Source: Pseudo-nitzschia pungens
Lineage: Eukaryota; Bacillariophyta; Bacillariophyceae; Bacillariales; Bacillariaceae
Assembly (NCBI GenBank): GCA_037355855.1
Contig: CM074760.1
Span: forward strand, 6,750,501 to 6,814,500
DNA: 64,000 nucleotides
Direction: 5' to 3'
Below are positions 44,835 through 55,053 of the stretch, piece by piece (within the stretch, counting starts at the first letter, position 1; each line of letters opens with the position of its first letter). The notes below the pieces were generated by a model that saw only the letters and a list, made by a program, of their open reading frames with translations, did not search any database and was not told the DNA's origin. Made by a program: the position numbers and the translations under genes.

Positions 44835-46865
44835 TCAGCTCTTCTTTGCGGATTCCTGCAGCTTCTTCACTTTATTTACCAGTAGGTCGAACTCCTCCTT
44901 CATTATGGCTCTGCGCGTCATGTGTGTAGTCAGCACTCTCTGTACAACCTCATGTTTGCTGAAGTTCTTTGGAAGAAACTCCAGAGCTCCTTGGACCCCC
45001 TGAAGGTTTCCCCAGACAATCTTCCCGGCCTTGGCGTCTTCTCCCCGTCCTATTTTTCGACACTTGTGGAGATATTCAAAAATAGCTCTAGCGCAGGAGG
45101 ACACATATAACCAGTTGTCCTTTTTGCAGTCGGGCCTCCTCTTGTGCTGCGTCCGATACGTCGCGTCCATCCAGCGTAGGAGCTCGGCGGCAAACTTCTC
45201 TGAGGTGTCCAGGCAGTAGAGCGCCAGCATCTTTCCTTCGTGATCTAACTGGTCCTCGATGTCGTTACGTAGCATGTCGTACTTATTTGCTAGTGCGAGT
45301 TCAGCTTTGTAGGCGAATCCATCTTCTGGAGTTTCCCCGGCGAAGGATTCCCAGGTGGGAATGGAGGCCAGGAGGTAAGAGTCCAGAGTATCCCTGCGTC
45401 CTTTGTCCAAGACAAATGGCATTTCGAAGTCAAAGGTTTGTCGCATGAGGGCCTCGGCTGCTGTTTTATATCCCGCCTTCTTAGCATTGGAGACAGACGC
45501 CGTTCCTGCCTCTGGGTCCTTGACTTTGTTTAGGGCTAAGGAAAGCAGTGAATGGGGATCCACAAACAGGTAGTACGCTTTCTCCGGCGTGTAGGCATGG
45601 GTTGTTATCCATGCTTGGACATCCTCCACAGTTTCGAAAGTGTGTGACCTGAGCCTGATCTCTTTGCCCAACGAGCGATTGTTGAGGGTAGCAAGTTGTT
45701 TCTCGAGGGCTGCAACTCTTTCCTGCAATGAGGAACGCTCCACATCTATCACTTCCTTGGAGATATGAGACTCCTGGTCAAGGTACATGGCGTCTAGGCT
45801 GGAGGAGAGGGTTGCGGCCGTGATCTTGGCTTCGATTTCGTTGAGTCTCCCTTGGAGTTTCCCGTCTATGATCCACTGCTTGTACCAGATTAGGAGGGGG
45901 TAAATTGTTCGCTTGAATCCAGCGGCAATTTGGGTCCCCAGTGACGCGAGATTTGATCCATACTTGAGTAGGATCGAGTCGACGGCTTCCTTGTTGTGCC
46001 TGGAGAGGGAGTTCTTGTTTAAATTGTCAAGGGCTTGAGAGATCTGTTGCAGTTCCTGGAGGATGGGTGAGGGGTTAGATTCCACGTCCCTTTCGCCTAC
46101 CACTGACTTGAGGTGTGCGATCCGTAAGTCTAAAGCAGAGACGTCTAGTTCTTGTACGGTTGACGCCGTCGAGATGAGTACAGATCGCATGCGAGACGCT
46201 TGCGCGTGTAAGGTTTCGAGGGCTTCCTTGACTGCGGTGAGATCATTGGTGGCGGTTAGGGGCTCCATGGCGGGTAACGAGCGCTCAACGGCAGAGCGGA
46301 TGCCCGCCTTTTTCTGGCGCTTGTCTGGGGGCGCCAAGAGGCTTATGGGGATTTCTGATAGACGTTTGCTGGTTTCGGCGAGGGCATTGGCGTGTTCTTC
46401 AGATTCACTTGGGTGTGAAAGTGTCCCACGGGTTGCGAGCTGTGAGAAAATGGCGTCCCACTGGTTCAATGACCGTTTTTGAGAGAGGAGGTCATTAGTT
46501 GAGGACCCCAGATACTCGATGGGAGTGAAGGTAGTTGAAGACATGACGTTGGGTTTGATTTCAACAAAGGCATAAGTGTTGCTTGGAGAACTGGGCTCTA
46601 AGTGGAACTCGAACTTGCGGGTAGCATGGGTGGCAATGGAGCAAGAGGTGGAAACACAGAAACGCCCTTTGTGACCGACCTGACCCCAACAAAGTTGGGG
46701 ATCAGACAGGGTTAAAACGCGCAAACTAAACAACAACAACCCCCCCCCGGACTTACCCGCAATAAAAGGGGATCCCGTGGCGGCGGGAGAGCCCCCCGCC
46801 CCAGTGGGAGGAGCATGAAGGTCGACGCCCAAAGCCACAGTGAAGTCAAAAGGATCAGTTGACAT
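44835..46865 (-). CDS. DIRS element Gag-like protein
   Basis: Frame of 676 codons from ATG 46865 to TGA 44837-44835. The N-terminus is Gly/Pro-rich; the middle is helical with coiled-coil character (for example SLQERVAALEKQLATLNN), and the C-terminal half is a conserved-looking helical domain (DNWLYVSSCARAIFEYLHKC). No zinc knuckle of CCHC form is clear. Position as the first frame after the 5' repeat and the helical composition support a Gag role in RNP assembly; sequence similarity alone would not show it. The stop is followed in the same frame by CTA and an open pol frame. A GGTAAGTC donor-like octamer lies about 110 bases into the gene. Confidence 0.75.
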   Translation of the reverse strand: MSTDPFDFTVALGVDLHAPPTGAGGSPAATGSPFIAGKSGGGLLLFSLRVLTLSDPQLCWGQVGHKGRFCVSTSCSIATHATRKFEFHLEPSSPSNTYAFVEIKPNVMSSTTFTPIEYLGSSTNDLLSQKRSLNQWDAIFSQLATRGTLSHPSESEEHANALAETSKRLSEIPISLLAPPDKRQKKAGIRSAVERSLPAMEPLTATNDLTAVKEALETLHAQASRMRSVLISTASTVQELDVSALDLRIAHLKSVVGERDVESNPSPILQELQQISQALDNLNKNSLSRHNKEAVDSILLKYGSNLASLGTQIAAGFKRTIYPLLIWYKQWIIDGKLQGRLNEIEAKITAATLSSSLDAMYLDQESHISKEVIDVERSSLQERVAALEKQLATLNNRSLGKEIRLRSHTFETVEDVQAWITTHAYTPEKAYYLFVDPHSLLSLALNKVKDPEAGTASVSNAKKAGYKTAAEALMRQTFDFEMPFVLDKGRRDTLDSYLLASIPTWESFAGETPEDGFAYKAELALANKYDMLRNDIEDQLDHEGKMLALYCLDTSEKFAAELLRWMDATYRTQHKRRPDCKKDNWLYVSSCARAIFEYLHKCRKIGRGEDAKAGKIVWGNLQGVQGALEFLPKNFSKHEVVQRVLTTHMTRRAIMKEEFDLLVNKVKKLQESAKKS

Positions 46866-46891
46866 AATGGAGCGGATGCGGGGAAAGCGAC

Positions 46892-47167
46892 TGAACGAAA
46901 ATAGACTTAGCTGGCTGCAACCTGATCAGGGCGCGCTTTCCTGTCTATGGTTATTCTTTCACTGACTTAGTCACTCAAGGAAGGGGGAGAAGTCCAATAC
47001 GCTTGGTCTTCAGTGAAGTTTATGAGCTCACTGCTTCCTAGGGCTCTGCTGCAGAGGAACTTGCTGCTGTTGTTGCTGCTGTGGCTTTGGCCCCGCCCGC
47101 GCAAGCGCGCTCGACTTACCTTCTCCCGTCTGTCCGTTGACACCCTTCGTAGCTGGCGCATGATTGG
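46892..47167 (-). repeat. Split direct repeat A, outer (5' terminal) copy
   Basis: 276 bp at the 5' end of the element, ending 26 bases before the gag ATG. It carries a consensus 5' splice site (AAG|GTAAGT, at 47113-47120 on the plus strand) that may serve an intron in the leader. Confidence 0.9.
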
Positions 47168-47882
47168 TACGATGTTCTTCGGGATGGAGAACCCGGTTCC
47201 AGACGCGTCTCGCAACCAAAGTCGAATTTCAGTTCCCATGAAGGCTACAACACTAACGCATTCCTACCATAAAAAAATAACTGTGTTTTGTATTTTCGTT
47301 CGACAACCACTAAATAAGAGACATTTTCCGACTTACTTAAGTCGCCAAAGGATACTGTTTTTAAAAACTGAGAAGTAAGATAACTTTTGTTCGACGACAT
47401 CTTTCATGCGAGCGAGCCGCCATTTCAATCAACAATTGGCTGCGAGTAAGACCTTAAAAGCCTTAACCTGCGCACCAATTGTGATTTCTTTTGCGTTACA
47501 AGCATGACTGGATCTGGTTCCCGAGTGCAAAGCCGTGGCAATTCGCTATTCGCTGAGTTCCTTCCTTCTGTTCTCTATCTTCTACAGTAAGGGAACCGTA
47601 ACCTTACGTACAAGTACGTACTAGCGCTGTTTCTATTTGCCGATGATTCCGGTTCGAAAACGAAACGCCTGGATTGAAAATGTTGACACATTCAACCTGC
47701 TCGGCATAATTCTTGTTGAACCGCTATCTTCCAACCTATCATATCACCTTGGAGTCCTCTCCTGTTACAGCTGTGCAACCCAACCAAGAGGACAACAGCA
47801 TCGAGTCGAACGATTCTAACACGGGACTTCGTGATTCCATAGAGCCAACGTTGGAATTCCCCAGGATTCGAACGCAACCGGA
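47168..47882. other. Gap right of the DIRS element, promoter side of the GNAT gene
   Basis: A/T-rich; exact decamer GTAACCTTAC at 47598-47607. No gene. Confidence 0.6.
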
Positions 47883-49484
47883 ATGAATCTGCAAAACCGA
47901 CGATTTTCAACCATGAAATCCTTCCGACAAACCGTGCCTTCCGACCGAGGAAAGCGGGAATCCCGCCGATCCGCAGACTCCGGAAAGTTGGGCAGGACGA
48001 ACTATCGACACACATCGCGGAACTCTCGTGAATGGACCAGCAGCAGAAGGATGCTCCGAATGATGGTGGCGGCGATCGCAATGGGCGGTGGAACCACTGG
48101 CATTTACGCAGCCGAAGCCTTTGCCCCGACGACCTCGACCCCGGCAACCATCACTCCTCCTTTTCGTCGACGGCCGTTGGCGATTGCTCTTCGGAGCGGG
48201 GAACGACGACGGCGGGGAGAGGGTCACGATCTGGGTCGCGATAGCGATAGCGATTACCACTACAGGACAATGTACAGCGTGCGGCGGGGATCCAACGCAA
48301 CACCCAACAAACAGACAGAACTAACCGGCACCGGCACCGGCACCAGGCTCCAACTCTTTTTCAACCAGCGGGACGAGGACGGAAACTTTTTCCAGAAGGT
48401 AGAGAAACTCCCGAAACGACGCGCTCGACCGACCAACCAACTCCTGGAAACGTTGCGATCCTCGGATCTTTCTCTCCCCAGACGGATCCAACTCGGAGGC
48501 GACGATTCGTTGGCGTTGTCATCCTCCCTGGTGCTTCGATACATGACGACCGAGGATCTCAAGATTCTGGTGCCCATGTGCATCAACGAGTTTTGCGGCA
48601 TCGACACCAATCCACAGACAACGACGACGCCGACGACGACGACCAACACACAATCCAGCCACAAACCCGGATTCCGAAACCTTATACCACGGTGGATGCA
48701 GGATCCCAAGCAAATTCCGAGCCTGTGGGAAAAACAGTCCTTCCGGATCATTGTCGATGGAACCTTTCGTCTCAAGCTGATGCAGGGTGGAAACAACCGG
48801 GGCTCTGGCGGCGGACGCGGACGCGAGCGTGAACGCGATCCCGGAAATCGCTCCGCGATACCAAACGATCCGGTCATGCTCGTCCTCTGCGAAGAAGAAC
48901 CAACCGAGCCGGCAGAGCGCAAGTCTCTGTGGCGAAAACCCAAGCGCGAAGCGGCGACTCCCCGAACTCTCGATGCAAACACAAACACAAACACAAACGA
49001 TCCCCCGAAGCAGCGCCTGGTGGGAATGGTCGAGCTCAGTCTCCAGCCTCCCAACGCCGACCGCAATCCCCCGGCCCTCCCCCTTCCCAGGTGGTTCCGG
49101 GCGGCCCTGGCCAGGAACACCCTCGAGGGATCCCTCCAGGGCTGGGTGACCAACCTGTTGGTGGACGACTCGTGCCGGGGCCGGGGCTATTCCAAGATCC
49201 TCATGGCGGCCTGTGAGGGCATTGCCAAGCATTCCTGGGGCTGCCGATCGATGTATTTGCACGCCGACGCGGACATTTCCAGCGGACGGATTCCGCAGTC
49301 TCTCTACGAGGGCCTGGGATACGAAGCGGTCACGGGGAGCACCCGCAAGCCGAGGCAGGCGAACGCCAAGACGCTGGAAGAGGAATACGCCTGGGCCGGG
49401 GTCGCCGGGAAGGAACTGGAGCGCTTCACGGCCATACGGATGGTCGACGGCGTGGCCCTGCTGTGCTATTCCAAAAAGCTGTAG
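47883..49484 (+). CDS. Plastid-targeted GNAT-family N-acetyltransferase
   Basis: Frame of 533 codons. ATG 47883 gives a long basic leader; ATG 48051 (MLRMMVAAIAMGGGTTG) would place the signal peptide at the N-terminus and is at least as likely. The hydrophobic core is followed by AAEAFAPTT, a Phe-containing plastid cleavage motif. The catalytic GNAT fold is split by a disordered, Thr- and Arg-rich insert (about 240-390). Motif A is WVTNLLVDDSCRGRGYSKIL (about residues 420-440), with the R/QxxGxG/A acetyl-CoA loop as RGRGYS. The C-terminus has SLYEGLGYE, typical of GNAT motif B. Plastid GNATs acetylate protein N-termini or lysines; the substrate here is unknown. Confidence 0.85.
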   Translation: MNLQNRRFSTMKSFRQTVPSDRGKRESRRSADSGKLGRTNYRHTSRNSREWTSSRRMLRMMVAAIAMGGGTTGIYAAEAFAPTTSTPATITPPFRRRPLAIALRSGERRRRGEGHDLGRDSDSDYHYRTMYSVRRGSNATPNKQTELTGTGTGTRLQLFFNQRDEDGNFFQKVEKLPKRRARPTNQLLETLRSSDLSLPRRIQLGGDDSLALSSSLVLRYMTTEDLKILVPMCINEFCGIDTNPQTTTTPTTTTNTQSSHKPGFRNLIPRWMQDPKQIPSLWEKQSFRIIVDGTFRLKLMQGGNNRGSGGGRGRERERDPGNRSAIPNDPVMLVLCEEEPTEPAERKSLWRKPKREAATPRTLDANTNTNTNDPPKQRLVGMVELSLQPPNADRNPPALPLPRWFRAALARNTLEGSLQGWVTNLLVDDSCRGRGYSKILMAACEGIAKHSWGCRSMYLHADADISSGRIPQSLYEGLGYEAVTGSTRKPRQANAKTLEEEYAWAGVAGKELERFTAIRMVDGVALLCYSKKL

Positions 49485-49782
49485 GCTCGGCAAGCCCACA
49501 AGCAAGCGGGCATGTCGGTGCGGGAAGCTTTCCGGAGCAGGAGGAGAAACCGACAAAACAAGCGAACAAGCGAAACAAGGGATCTTCTCGACGAAGCGCA
49601 ACCCGCGTACAGAGACTATCGAATCGAGAGGATTTGTATTTTTGTTCAATGACATAGATAGAGCAAAAGTCGCATGATGTGATACAATACTCTACCACGC
49701 TATTATTTAGTCTTCGTATTTCGTAGTGTGGCGTCAGATTTGGTTGTAGGAATGAAGGGGTCAGAAACGGAAAGACTCGGTT
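49485..49782. other. 3' flank of the GNAT gene
   Basis: No feature recognised. Confidence 0.5.
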
Positions 49783-51520
49783 GTGGATCCACTAGTTTGC
49801 GGTGTAAATCGGGGGTCTCATTTGTTGCTTCGAGTGACCACACCAGCAAGCTCACGACTTCTCGAGGTTCCCAATCATCCAAGCCATCCGGAAGTCAGAA
49901 TCGACACGGAATTTGTACATGTCATGGCTCGGAACGCAACGCACTCCAACGGAACAATCCATAGTCGAAAAGCCAGCCTTTGAAGTTTCTGAACATGTCT
50001 TCATAGTTGGCATTTTTTTGGTGGCAGTGGATCAGAGGGGATACTTTCTGGCGTTCGAGAAAATTTCCGTATAGGTTCCAGGGGCAGCAAGTGTCGTCAT
50101 GCTGGTGCCGTGCACGGTGGAGCGGGACGGTTCCCCATGCTTTACGAAAGCTCTTCTATTGCAGTAAGTTGGGTTTGTATCTGGAGAAATTTCGTCGAGA
50201 ATATCATGTTGCAAATGAATTTCCCACCATGTGTCTTCCAAATGCCAGAAACACAGATAGATCCACACATGTGCAAGCGATTTATGGAGACTACGAAGAT
50301 AGTAAGTACATTCTTCCAGCTGAGATAACGTCGAAGGATCTTTTCTTGACCTCACAATCGGCTCCTTTCCCTTTTTTCCACGGCATAGCACGATGATTCA
50401 TTCAACATTGCAGTCGAAAAGCGCGATGTTGTCCAACGCAATCTCAATGAACGATTGACGTCACAGCTGATACCTCGTGACGGGAACAAAATGCGACGAT
50501 CCATGATGTCGGTGAAAGAAGAACGAGATACCGAGCTGATTCCGGAACGGCGGTCATAATCATCGTCAGTATCGGTGTCCGTAAAGTTATCGTTATCGTT
50601 ATCGTTATCGTTGGCATTAGCATTGGCTGCTTTTGCTACTTTTACAACATTCACAACAATCACGGCAGCCAACAACAGCGCCGAGAGCCGCAAAAGCAGA
50701 ATCCATCGCCACATTTCTCAGTGAGTGTCAGGTATCCGGTATCTTACACAAGTTCGTACGAAGATATAACGAAGTACTGCAATAGAGGTGCAGATCAGTT
50801 GACGCGACAGAGGTGCGGATAGGTTTGCGATAGAGGTGCGGATCGGTTTGCAATAGAGGTGCGGATCGGATTGCGATAGAGATGCAGATCGGATTGCGAT
50901 AGAGGTGCGGATCGGATTGCGATAGAGGTGCGGATCGGTTTGCGATAGAGTTGCAGATCGGATCGCGATAGAGGTGCGGAGCGCGGGAAAGATCATACGG
51001 AACCTCCTGGACGCCGAGTCCAACTCAAAGAAGGACGTGATCCTAGACGTGGATCTGGATGGCTTTTCGACCACTTCTTCCGGGGCCCTCTCCCTCTTGT
51101 ACACCGTCCTTGACCACAACAACCACGACGACGATGACGATGACGACAATGATGACGAGGCCCTGTCAAAACTGAATCGGATCTTTCACACGGTGCACGG
51201 GGACTAACTCTGTGATTTTGATGAGACGCATTGGAACCGACGGATCGAGGCGGAAAACCGAATCCAAAACCGATGGCGATTATGCCTCTCGGACCAACGA
51301 CGGGAGGTACGTCTCTGGGGAGGCCCACAGTCATTCGAGGTCCAAAGAGAGGGAGCCGTCCTATTGGGCGCGGAGGATCGTTGACAGCCCCAACCTTCGC
51401 CATGCAATCACCACGGCCGAGACCCTGGACTCGGTCATGGAGGACTGACTCTTGGCCATCAACGATCACGTATTTGGAGACGAAACCTTTGTCGATGTGA
51501 TGGACGACTTTTTGCAGTAG
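49783..51520 (+). pseudogene. Debris of an unidentified gene
   Basis: Several plus-strand stretches read like protein but do not connect: GSHLLLRVTTPASS...EFVHVMARNATHSNG (49783-49980); after a +1 shift at 49979, HVFIVGIFLVAVDQRGYFLA; after a stop, VVMLVPCTVERDGSPCF up to a donor-like GCA|GTAAGT (about 50158). After CATTGCAG near 50412 come EKRDVVQRNLNERLTSQ, and at 50995-51207 [20 protein letters not shown]...[11 protein letters not shown]; finally NDHVFGDETFVDVMDDF near 51460. Frame changes and stops suggest decay, though unrecognised introns could explain some. I cannot name a family. Confidence 0.35.
50784..50990 (+). repeat. 23-bp minisatellite, nine copies
   Basis: Unit AGAGGTGCGGATCGGATTGC plus GAT, repeated head to tail with point differences (A/G at several positions, one GTTGC form). 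It lies inside the degenerate gene region. Confidence 0.9.
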
Positions 51521-52506
51521 CCCTACTACGTCCCGGAAGACTTTTTCTTCGAGGTGCTCTTTCTCCTTGGTAGTTTATTACAGTACGAATATCCATTTGC
51601 AGTCTGTTCAGGAAAATTCAAAGCCGGAGTTCCAAGTTTCGATGTTTGCTCTTGAAGCACATCTAATTTCTACGTAACTTGATAACATTTTTGCCAGGCA
51701 TAAAGCGTTCACCATGTATAATAATACTTTCCAACAAGACAAATCGAAATAATAATAATAATATTAGTAAAGCGATGTGCAAGAATAATGGAGGCCTCAG
51801 CATCCTCACTACAGTATCTAAGTTTTTTCACCAACTCCCTTCACAAATTCCACCTGCTAGCATGAATGAGGATATTAACGCCACCAACTGTGATTCTCAC
51901 CAACAAGATTCTAGTAGACGGGAAATAATGGAGCTGCCTCTTCTTCCTTTCGAACTTGGCAGACATTTTGAAAGGTGTTGGTTTATGCCATCACTTGTTG
52001 TTGACGAATCACAAGTAACTTACTACTTTACTGTAACCTTACTTGATGGATCCAACTTTCCCCAGCAACCCTCCCTGGTGCCTTGGTGCATCGTTTCGTG
52101 TGATCCAATTTGCATCGTGATTGAAACTTCTCAGTCACGTGTTGCGTCGCCCCCAAAGCGTGCGTGAAATTTGAATTTGTGATTCGTATTAGTTGTGCCG
52201 AAATTTACGGATTCTTTCCCGCCGGCAACAACCATGTCGAAAGCAAAAAAAAATAATTGTACACCAATCATCAAGAAGGCTTTGGGCAACGTATCATTGA
52301 CCACAGGTCTCTGCATTACAAAAACACACAAATCCGAAAAGTCACTGCTGGGTTACCAACCACAATAGCAAACTCAACCGGCGACCGCGACGATTGCGCA
52401 GAGGTTTCGAAACGAGCCGAAAGAACGAAAAACGATTGGAACGACAATTCCATCCGATTGCAACTCCCAATATCCGGGGAAGCATAATAGCTTTCGACCA
52501 GACACC
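51521..52506. other. Gap upstream of the VMA12-like gene
   Basis: A 162-codon plus-strand frame (51679-52167) is open but unlike protein in composition and unsupported. Exact decamer GTAACCTTAC at 52033-52042. Confidence 0.5.
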
Positions 52507-53469
52507 ATGACGAGTTCTGCCGCAGTCAAGAGTTCATCTAGAACTGTTTACAAGAAGCGATTAGAGGGAATCAATGCAAATCCAGCTCTGTACGACTTAT
52601 GGAAGACTGCATACTCGACACATGTGCAGGGGGCGACGGGAGGTAGCAGCAGCAGCAGCAGCAACGACGACGACGAAATCAAGAATGGTTCCGCCGCCCC
52701 GCGTATCGAGAGCGAGGCCATCAAAGCATTGAGAGAAGCGGGCGATCCCTCGAGCACGAAAAAGAAGAAAAACAAGCCCGTTGTCATGCCCATCCGTGTC
52801 CTTCAATCCATTCGAATCCTGTCGCCTTCTGCCGAGCAGCTCGAATCCCTCGACCGCGCCCTGTCGTCGTCGTCGTCGTCGCCATCGCTCTCGTTGGCCT
52901 TTACGCCTCCCCCTCCCGAACCGGAATTGACACCCGAGCGCCAGAAGTACCTCGCGCGGATGGAGCGACTCCGGCTCAAGGCGGAAGAAACCAAGTACAC
53001 CAAGATCACCACCAACATCAAGGACCAGCGCCAGGAAGACGACCGGACCGCCAAATCCATGACCTACGCGGCATCCGTTGGGATCAACATGATCGTGGCA
53101 CCCATTTCCTTTGGCGCGTTCATGTATTTCTTCTCGGGGGGCGTCTTTGATTACTTGTTTCCTCCCGGTGAGGACGGCGTCGGCGACGACTTTCGGAGCA
53201 ACAAGAATCCCTCCGGTGTCGACATCAAGCGGGTCATCCTGGGCGTGGTTTCGGGGGTGATAATGATGATCATCGAGATGGTCCTCTTCGTGATCCGATC
53301 CCACGAGTTCGAAAGCCACACGACCAAGAAGAAAAAGAAGCGAGGAGCCCAGCCCTTTGGGTCCTATTCGGCGAACAGTGCCATGACCTACACGGACGAC
53401 AGCCGGAAGGGAACAAGCACCGGGATGGCTTCGGGCAGAGAAGATCCTTCGGTGAAGAAAAACAAATAA
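52507..53469 (+). CDS. VMA12/TMEM199-like V-ATPase assembly factor of the ER
   Basis: Single-exon frame of 320 codons, start ATG 52507 (CACCATGA). A polar N-terminal half with Ser runs leads into the family signature: a charged helix RMERLRLKAEETKYTKITTNI, then two membrane helices, INMIVAPISFGAFMYFF (about residues 194-211) and VILGVVSGVIMMIIEMVLFV (about 240-260), and a basic, disordered tail. Vma12 and Vma22 help insert the V-ATPase Vo subunit a in the ER. The helix-plus-hairpin arrangement fits Vma12/TMEM199. Similarity is short, so the subfamily call is probable, not certain. Confidence 0.7.
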   Translation: MTSSAAVKSSSRTVYKKRLEGINANPALYDLWKTAYSTHVQGATGGSSSSSSNDDDEIKNGSAAPRIESEAIKALREAGDPSSTKKKKNKPVVMPIRVLQSIRILSPSAEQLESLDRALSSSSSSPSLSLAFTPPPPEPELTPERQKYLARMERLRLKAEETKYTKITTNIKDQRQEDDRTAKSMTYAASVGINMIVAPISFGAFMYFFSGGVFDYLFPPGEDGVGDDFRSNKNPSGVDIKRVILGVVSGVIMMIIEMVLFVIRSHEFESHTTKKKKKRGAQPFGSYSANSAMTYTDDSRKGTSTGMASGREDPSVKKNK

Positions 53470-54429
53470 CAACGACGATGCCGATCATACTATGCAAACA
53501 AGCGACCTCGAAAGACCACATGCCCGGACTCGATATCATTGTTTTGTAACATTGCCAATAGGAAATATCATCGAGATGGAAACGTGGTATCGTGTTTTCA
53601 TCCTCTCGTTTGATCCGAGGTGCATGATTTTGGGTGGCGCACAAACTGTGCGGGAAGTTCATATTGTTTGGAGATAGGCTTTCAAGAAATGTGACCACCA
53701 ACTTCAAAGTTTCCGGTAGACAACACCAGTGTTATTGATGCGTGGAGGATTGAGATAAGAATGGCCATCAGCGCTGTCATTCTTCAATTTGTTTTTTTTT
53801 GTTTGGATACATGGTGTAGTAGTAAGAATTCAACTTGATTAGGAGCAGCCACCATTGATACAACAAGAGGACAATAATATATTTGATCCTGCTCTAAATG
53901 TTTGAAAAACTCGTCGTAGGAAGTAGTGATATTATCCAATCGTAATGGATGAACATAGATAGAGACAGAGATGACATGCAACTACCTGCTAACAATAAGG
54001 GTTCCCAGTATTTTGAGAGAGAGAGCATGCACCAAGGAACTCCTACCAGTAGTTGCGGTCCATAGTTGTATGATTGAGCTTACTCGTACCGGTAGCAGGT
54101 AGGCGTAGCCCTAACCTTACCGGTATGTGTACAGTCGACACTCAACACGCGCATGTGTGCAAGTACGTACGTTTCTGACATCGGATAGCTTACGTTCGTA
54201 CGTTGAATAATTACTGTATCGTGGTTTCTTTCACAAAGCATCGAGTGACAATCATCAAAATCAAAATCATCATACCGATAACCGATCACCGAGATACGGT
54301 AACCTTACTTGTATTCAGTTTGATGATTGACGATCGACGATTGATGATCGAAGATCGGGAACTAAAAACAGATCTACTCACGACGGATCACCGGAGGAAT
54401 ACCCCAGCATTGATACAGCACCGCCAAGA
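53470..54429. other. 0.96-kb intergenic region
   Basis: A/T-rich; exact decamer GTAACCTTAC at 54299-54308 and near-copies around 54065-54125 with ACCGGTA. No gene. Confidence 0.6.
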
Positions 54430-55022
54430 ATGAAGACAAGCTCCCTGTGTTGCAGCATTGTCATCGTCTTGTCGACAATAGTGGTTCGCGAAGAAGCACA
54501 CCTTGCCCATGGATTCGCAACCAACCAGGCCTCTCCGCAGGCCTTGCACGCATCGTCGATGTCGTCGTCGTCGTCAAAATTATCGCGTTCCGATGGTCAC
54601 AGGAGGCGGTTTCCCGGGAAGATCCCGCTCTCTGCGCAATTCGGTAGCGACGACGGCCCGTCCTCGTCCTCGTCCTCGTCTCCCAGGGTGAAATTCAACC
54701 AGGCGAGCGACGATTCCCTGGCCAACCCGCTGGATCGATTCCTCTCGTTCGTCGCGTCGGACGCCTTCTCGATCGCTTCGGGCGCCCTGGGATTGCTGGT
54801 GGTCGTGGTCCACCGATGGAACCTGGTCCTGGCGGCGGACGGGGACTCCGCCTCGGCCGTTGCCGCCGCCGAGGCCCTGACCTACCAAACCCGGACCGAC
54901 CTGCTGGGCGTCTTTGCCTCGGGATCCGTCCTGCTGAACGGGGTCACGAAACTCGACGTGACGACGGCCCTGGCGGAGTCGGTGGTCCTGGAGGGAACGG
55001 TCTTGTCCGAACCGGAATTCGT

Positions 55023-55053
<31 letters not shown>

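Larger units (their letters stand above)
38088..47167 (-). mobile_element. DIRS-order (PAT/kangaroo-type) tyrosine-recombinase retrotransposon
   Basis: Read on the minus strand the order is A (47167-46892), gag, pol (RT-RNase H), tyrosine recombinase, B (39367-38873), A (38874-38599), B (38582-38088). This A-internal-B-A-B layout is the split direct repeat of PAT-like DIRS elements and not an LTR pair. A copies (276 bp) and B copies (495 bp) look identical wherever I compared them, implying recent insertion. There is no integrase or aspartic protease. No target-site duplication flanks the element, as expected for recombinase-mediated insertion of a circle. B and A overlap by GG at 38873-38874, and GG also occurs at each outer end, suggesting a short crossover core. 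Confidence 0.9.

Noticed and set aside
44835..44837. UGA reassigned as a sense codon in this organism
   Set aside because: UGA ends SNF8 and the VTT gene at the expected family ends.
38088..47167. LTR retrotransposon interpretation
   Set aside because: No repeat flanks the element as an LTR pair, there is no integrase or protease, and A and B occur in the A...B-A-B order with a tyrosine recombinase.
50352..50714. 120-codon minus-strand frame with a signal-peptide-like start
   Set aside because: Followed by a low-complexity AsnAsp run from a GTTATC microrepeat; the plus strand reads better and nothing conserved is seen.
51679..52167. 162-codon plus-strand frame as a gene
   Set aside because: No coherent motif, and it covers an intergenic decamer; composition resembles A/T-rich spacer.
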